NCBI GenBank assembly: GCA_017560705.1
Contig: JAFZEK010000310.1
Span: 1 to 5,491, forward strand
Reading direction: 5' to 3'
Length of the DNA: 5,491 nt
Source of the DNA: Bacteroidales bacterium
Lineage (GTDB): Bacteria; Bacteroidota; Bacteroidia; Bacteroidales; P3
In this document: piece by piece, positions 5,274 through 5,491 of the stretch
How positions within the stretch are numbered: position 1 is the stretch's first letter
Layout of the letters: every line of letters begins with the position of its first letter
Position numbers and translations under genes: made by a program
The notes under the pieces: model-generated
Told to the model about the DNA's origin: nothing
Database searches by the model: none
What the model saw: only the letters and a program-made list of their open reading frames with translations

Positions 5274-5491
5274 ATTTTTCTTTACAGAACATCTATTCAA
5301 TACAAAATGTTCAAATTATCTCATTAAATAAAAGAAAAACCTCAAAATAAATCCACCTACATACAAAACATATACAACAAAAAAAGAACAACAATTATAC
5401 TCTAGGCAACTTCTAAAAATTGCTTTGCAAGTGATTTGCGAATTTTCACTAGAAATCTTTCTAGTTTCTTTTGATTGAGCATAGCCCGCTA
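5274..5491. other. Intergenic region upstream of the channel gene, no gene supported
   Basis: 218 nt, strongly A/T. The left part (5274-5400) is A-rich on the + strand and should hold the channel promoter, but no exact TAnnTTTG was found on the minus strand; the nearest is TAATTTG, with one base missing, around 5313-5319. The right part (5401-5491) is less A-rich and contains a perfect palindrome at 5448-5465 and a 26-codon minus-strand ORF (5402-5482, MLNQKKLERF...), too short to call. Confidence 0.6.
5448..5465. repeat. Perfect 8-bp-arm palindrome
   Basis: ACTAGAAA (5448-5455) and TTTCTAGT (5458-5465) are exact reverse complements separated by only TC. The near-zero spacer favours a dimeric DNA-binding-protein site or cruciform over an RNA hairpin, since a 2-nt loop would have to open a base pair. 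It lies about 175 nt upstream of the channel ATG, and inside a 26-codon ORF that I do not call as a gene. Confidence 0.4.

Noticed and set aside
5402..5482. 26-codon ORF on the minus strand as a small protein gene
   Set aside because: Too short to separate from chance, no ribosome site, and no family recognised; described in the intergenic entry instead.

Overview
The window looks like chromosome of an AT-rich member of the Bacteroidota, most likely Bacteroidales. Four things suggest this. The block rnc / fabF position / acpP on the minus strand, divergent from purN, is the arrangement I recall from Bacteroides. One gene encodes an OmpA-family protein with the N-terminal 'GDFE..CP'-type domain typical of this phylum. 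There are almost no Shine-Dalgarno sequences. A TAnnTTTG-type promoter element is present upstream of purN. Taxonomy is inferred from memory of families, not from a search.

Layout. Positions 1-1143 hold a minus-strand operon read right to left: acpP (acyl carrier protein), a 228-residue FabF-derived protein, and the first 65 codons of rnc (RNase III), cut by the window edge. Positions 1144-1550 are a 407-nt divergent control region. Positions 1551-2144 are purN (GAR transformylase, + strand). A 169-nt gap with a long AT-rich inverted repeat follows. Next come two + strand genes that overlap by an ATGA: a GT4-type glycosyltransferase (2314-3447) and an exported OmpA-family peptidoglycan-binding protein (3444-4589). 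Six bases beyond and convergent is a six-TM ion channel of the voltage-gated-like superfamily (4596-5273, minus). The last 218 nt hold no gene I can support.

The most notable object is the protein at the fabF position. Its first ~155 residues align along the N-terminal part of FabF up to just before the active-site cysteine. Its last ~73 residues align with the FabF C-terminus from the LLGAAGA segment onward. The ~180 residues between, which carry the catalytic Cys and the first catalytic His, are missing, and the second catalytic His is not conserved. The frame is open and the gene still sits between acpP and rnc. It therefore looks like a reduced, catalytically dead KAS-like protein retained next to its ACP, or a recently decaying gene. 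The second unusual object is the channel, whose selectivity filter reads TVGSN instead of TVGYG and whose S4 has only two arginines.

Functionally, acpP supplies the acyl carrier for fatty acid synthesis, purN acts in purine synthesis, and rnc processes double-stranded RNA. The glycosyltransferase/OmpA pair points to envelope work. No mobile element, tRNA, rRNA or CRISPR array was seen.
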